Of a stretch of 64,000 nt of DNA, positions 63,206 through 64,000 are shown one piece after another. Positions within the stretch are counted from its first letter, which is position 1, and each line of letters begins with the position of its first letter. Origin of the DNA: Chitinophagaceae bacterium (lineage in GTDB: Bacteria > Bacteroidota > Bacteroidia > Chitinophagales > Chitinophagaceae); the NCBI GenBank assembly GCA_020403455.1, contig JADBXP010000005.1:62001-126000 (forward strand), read 5' to 3'. Below the pieces are notes generated by a model. The model worked only from the letters and a program-made list of their open reading frames with translations, made no database searches and was not told the DNA's origin. The position numbers and the translations under genes are program-made.

Positions 63206-63763
63206 ATGAAACAAATATCTCACGTTGTACATCCCTGGCATGGTGTTCCCAGTGGACAACAGGCGCCAAGAGTAGTGAATGCAATCATTGAAATTCCTCA
63301 GGGATCCCGATGTAAATACGAAATCGATAAAGCTTCCGGTTTATTGAAATTGGATAGAGTGATATATTCCTCTTTTTATTATCCGATCAATTATGGTTTC
63401 ATTCCCCAGAGTTATGGTGGGGATAAGGATCCACTGGACATTTTGGTAATCACCTCCTTACCAGTACAGCCATTGACCCTGATGGAAGCAAAAGTGATAG
63501 GAGTAATGCAAATGGTAGACGGTGGAGAGCCCGACGACAAGATCATTGCTGTTGCAGCCAATGACCCCGGTGTGAACCACTACCACAACATTGAAGAATT
63601 ACCACGTCATTTCTTTGATGAGCTGCGTCATTTCTTTGAGGAATACAAAAAACTCGAGAACAAGTCTGTTTTAGTGGAAGATTTTGGAGACAAGGCCAAG
63701 GCAATGGAAATCATTTCAGAGGCTCTTCGCTTTTATGTTGAGACATTTGTAGGTAATAAATAG
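63206..63763 (+). CDS. ppa: Family I inorganic pyrophosphatase
   Basis: This 185-residue cytosolic enzyme hydrolyses pyrophosphate. The signature [10 protein letters not shown] with its metal-binding aspartates is present, along with [14 protein letters not shown] and the downstream D-rich [13 protein letters not shown]. Family I enzymes are strongly inhibited by fluoride, which fits its place right behind crcB. Confidence 0.95.
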   Translation: MKQISHVVHPWHGVPSGQQAPRVVNAIIEIPQGSRCKYEIDKASGLLKLDRVIYSSFYYPINYGFIPQSYGGDKDPLDILVITSLPVQPLTLMEAKVIGVMQMVDGGEPDDKIIAVAANDPGVNHYHNIEELPRHFFDELRHFFEEYKKLENKSVLVEDFGDKAKAMEIISEALRFYVETFVGNK

Positions 63764-63833
63764 AGCTGAGTTGCCAATCAATTCCGATTAACCTGCTAAA
63801 AAATCACTTGTTTATCAAGTCATTAAATACTTG

Positions 63834-63841
63834 TATATTTG
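63834..63841 (+). promoter_or_regulatory. Promoter -7 element TATATTTG of the last gene
   Basis: This exact TAnnTTTG match lies 16 bases before an ATG at 63858. A TTG at 63808-63810 is 23 bases upstream, somewhat far for a -33 element. Confidence 0.6.
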
Positions 63842-63857
63842 CCAAAATTTTTCAGTA

Positions 63858-64000
63858 ATGGAAAGCAATGCTAGTACCACCAAATCCTGGATCTATTTTA
63901 TTATCTGGTTTGCTATAATGGTTGGACTTCTCGTCTATTATCGCCAATTCTTTTGGCTGGCGCTCCCTGGCGTAATTACTTATTTCTCCAAGGGTTTACG
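63858..64000 (+). CDS. N-terminus of a membrane protein (3' truncated)
   Basis: An ATG at 63858 opens a frame that runs to the window edge: MESNASTTKSWIYFIIWFAI followed by more hydrophobic residues. The visible 47 residues contain at least one and probably two membrane helices (IYFIIWFAIMVGLLVYY and FFWLALPGVITYF). The promoter motif upstream supports a real gene. The family cannot be assigned from this fragment. Confidence 0.65.
   Translation, partial: MESNASTTKSWIYFIIWFAIMVGLLVYYRQFFWLALPGVITYFSKGL

Overview
The window is a stretch of Bacteroidota chromosome, most likely from the Chitinophagaceae or a close relative. Four things point there: many TAnnTTTG promoter elements in front of genes, almost no Shine-Dalgarno sequences, families typical of the phylum (DUF3078, DUF2911, PafA-type phosphatase, DPE2-like amylomaltase, Nramp-USP fusion), and gene orders I associate with the phylum (miaB / sigma-54 activator / lptE / TPR protein / secG, and ftsK-lolA). 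Family-level placement is inference. The DNA is densely coding: no gap between genes exceeds about 210 bases. I see no rRNA, tRNA, CRISPR array, insertion sequence or prophage.

Layout. 1-8.9 kb: a truncated membrane protein, a radical SAM protein, a DMT exporter and folC; then on the minus strand an ABC ATPase-DinB-Nudix operon and an L,D-transpeptidase; then purK and a DUF3078 protein. 9-15.7 kb: miaB, sigma-54 activator, lptE, TPR protein, secG, a strong terminator, mltG and a YihY protein. 15.7-26.3 kb: trmH, dipeptide epimerase and a large 4-alpha-glucanotransferase (minus), GMC oxidoreductase, rnhA, manA, YraN, YkgJ-type protein and xerD. 26.3-35.4 kb: DUF2911 protein, alpha-oxoamine synthase, PafA-like phosphatase, isocitrate dehydrogenase, a metal-responsive mntR/Nramp-USP operon and an unknown lipoprotein. 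35.4-43.4 kb: glucan phosphorylase homologue, ubiX, clpC, STAS protein, J-domain protein and dnaG. 43.4-50.7 kb: CYTH and YdeI-type proteins, an rpsO-pnp-prmA-plsY block, rnz and lolA. 50.7-64 kb: ftsK, DUF423-aroK-acyl-CoA dehydrogenase, an S9 peptidase divergent from kynU, a GDSL hydrolase, pyrF, a GH13 lipoprotein, a lipoprotein-crcB-ppa operon, and the start of a membrane protein cut by the window edge.

How the genes fit together. Most are housekeeping: envelope biogenesis (lptE, secG, mltG, lolA, plsY, L,D-transpeptidase), RNA and DNA metabolism (miaB, trmH, rnz, pnp, rnhA, dnaG, ftsK, xerD), nucleotide and cofactor synthesis (purK, pyrF, folC, ubiX), and alpha-glucan use spread over three loci (malQ, glgP-like, GH13). 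I did not find an obvious new multi-gene system. The best leads are these: the glucan phosphorylase homologue has Thr where the PLP lysine should be; the mntR promoter -7 element lies inside a perfect dyad; crcB is coupled to a fluoride-sensitive pyrophosphatase; an inverted repeat carries both -7 elements of a divergent promoter pair; and several genes have -7 elements only 4-5 bases before the ATG, which predicts leaderless mRNAs.
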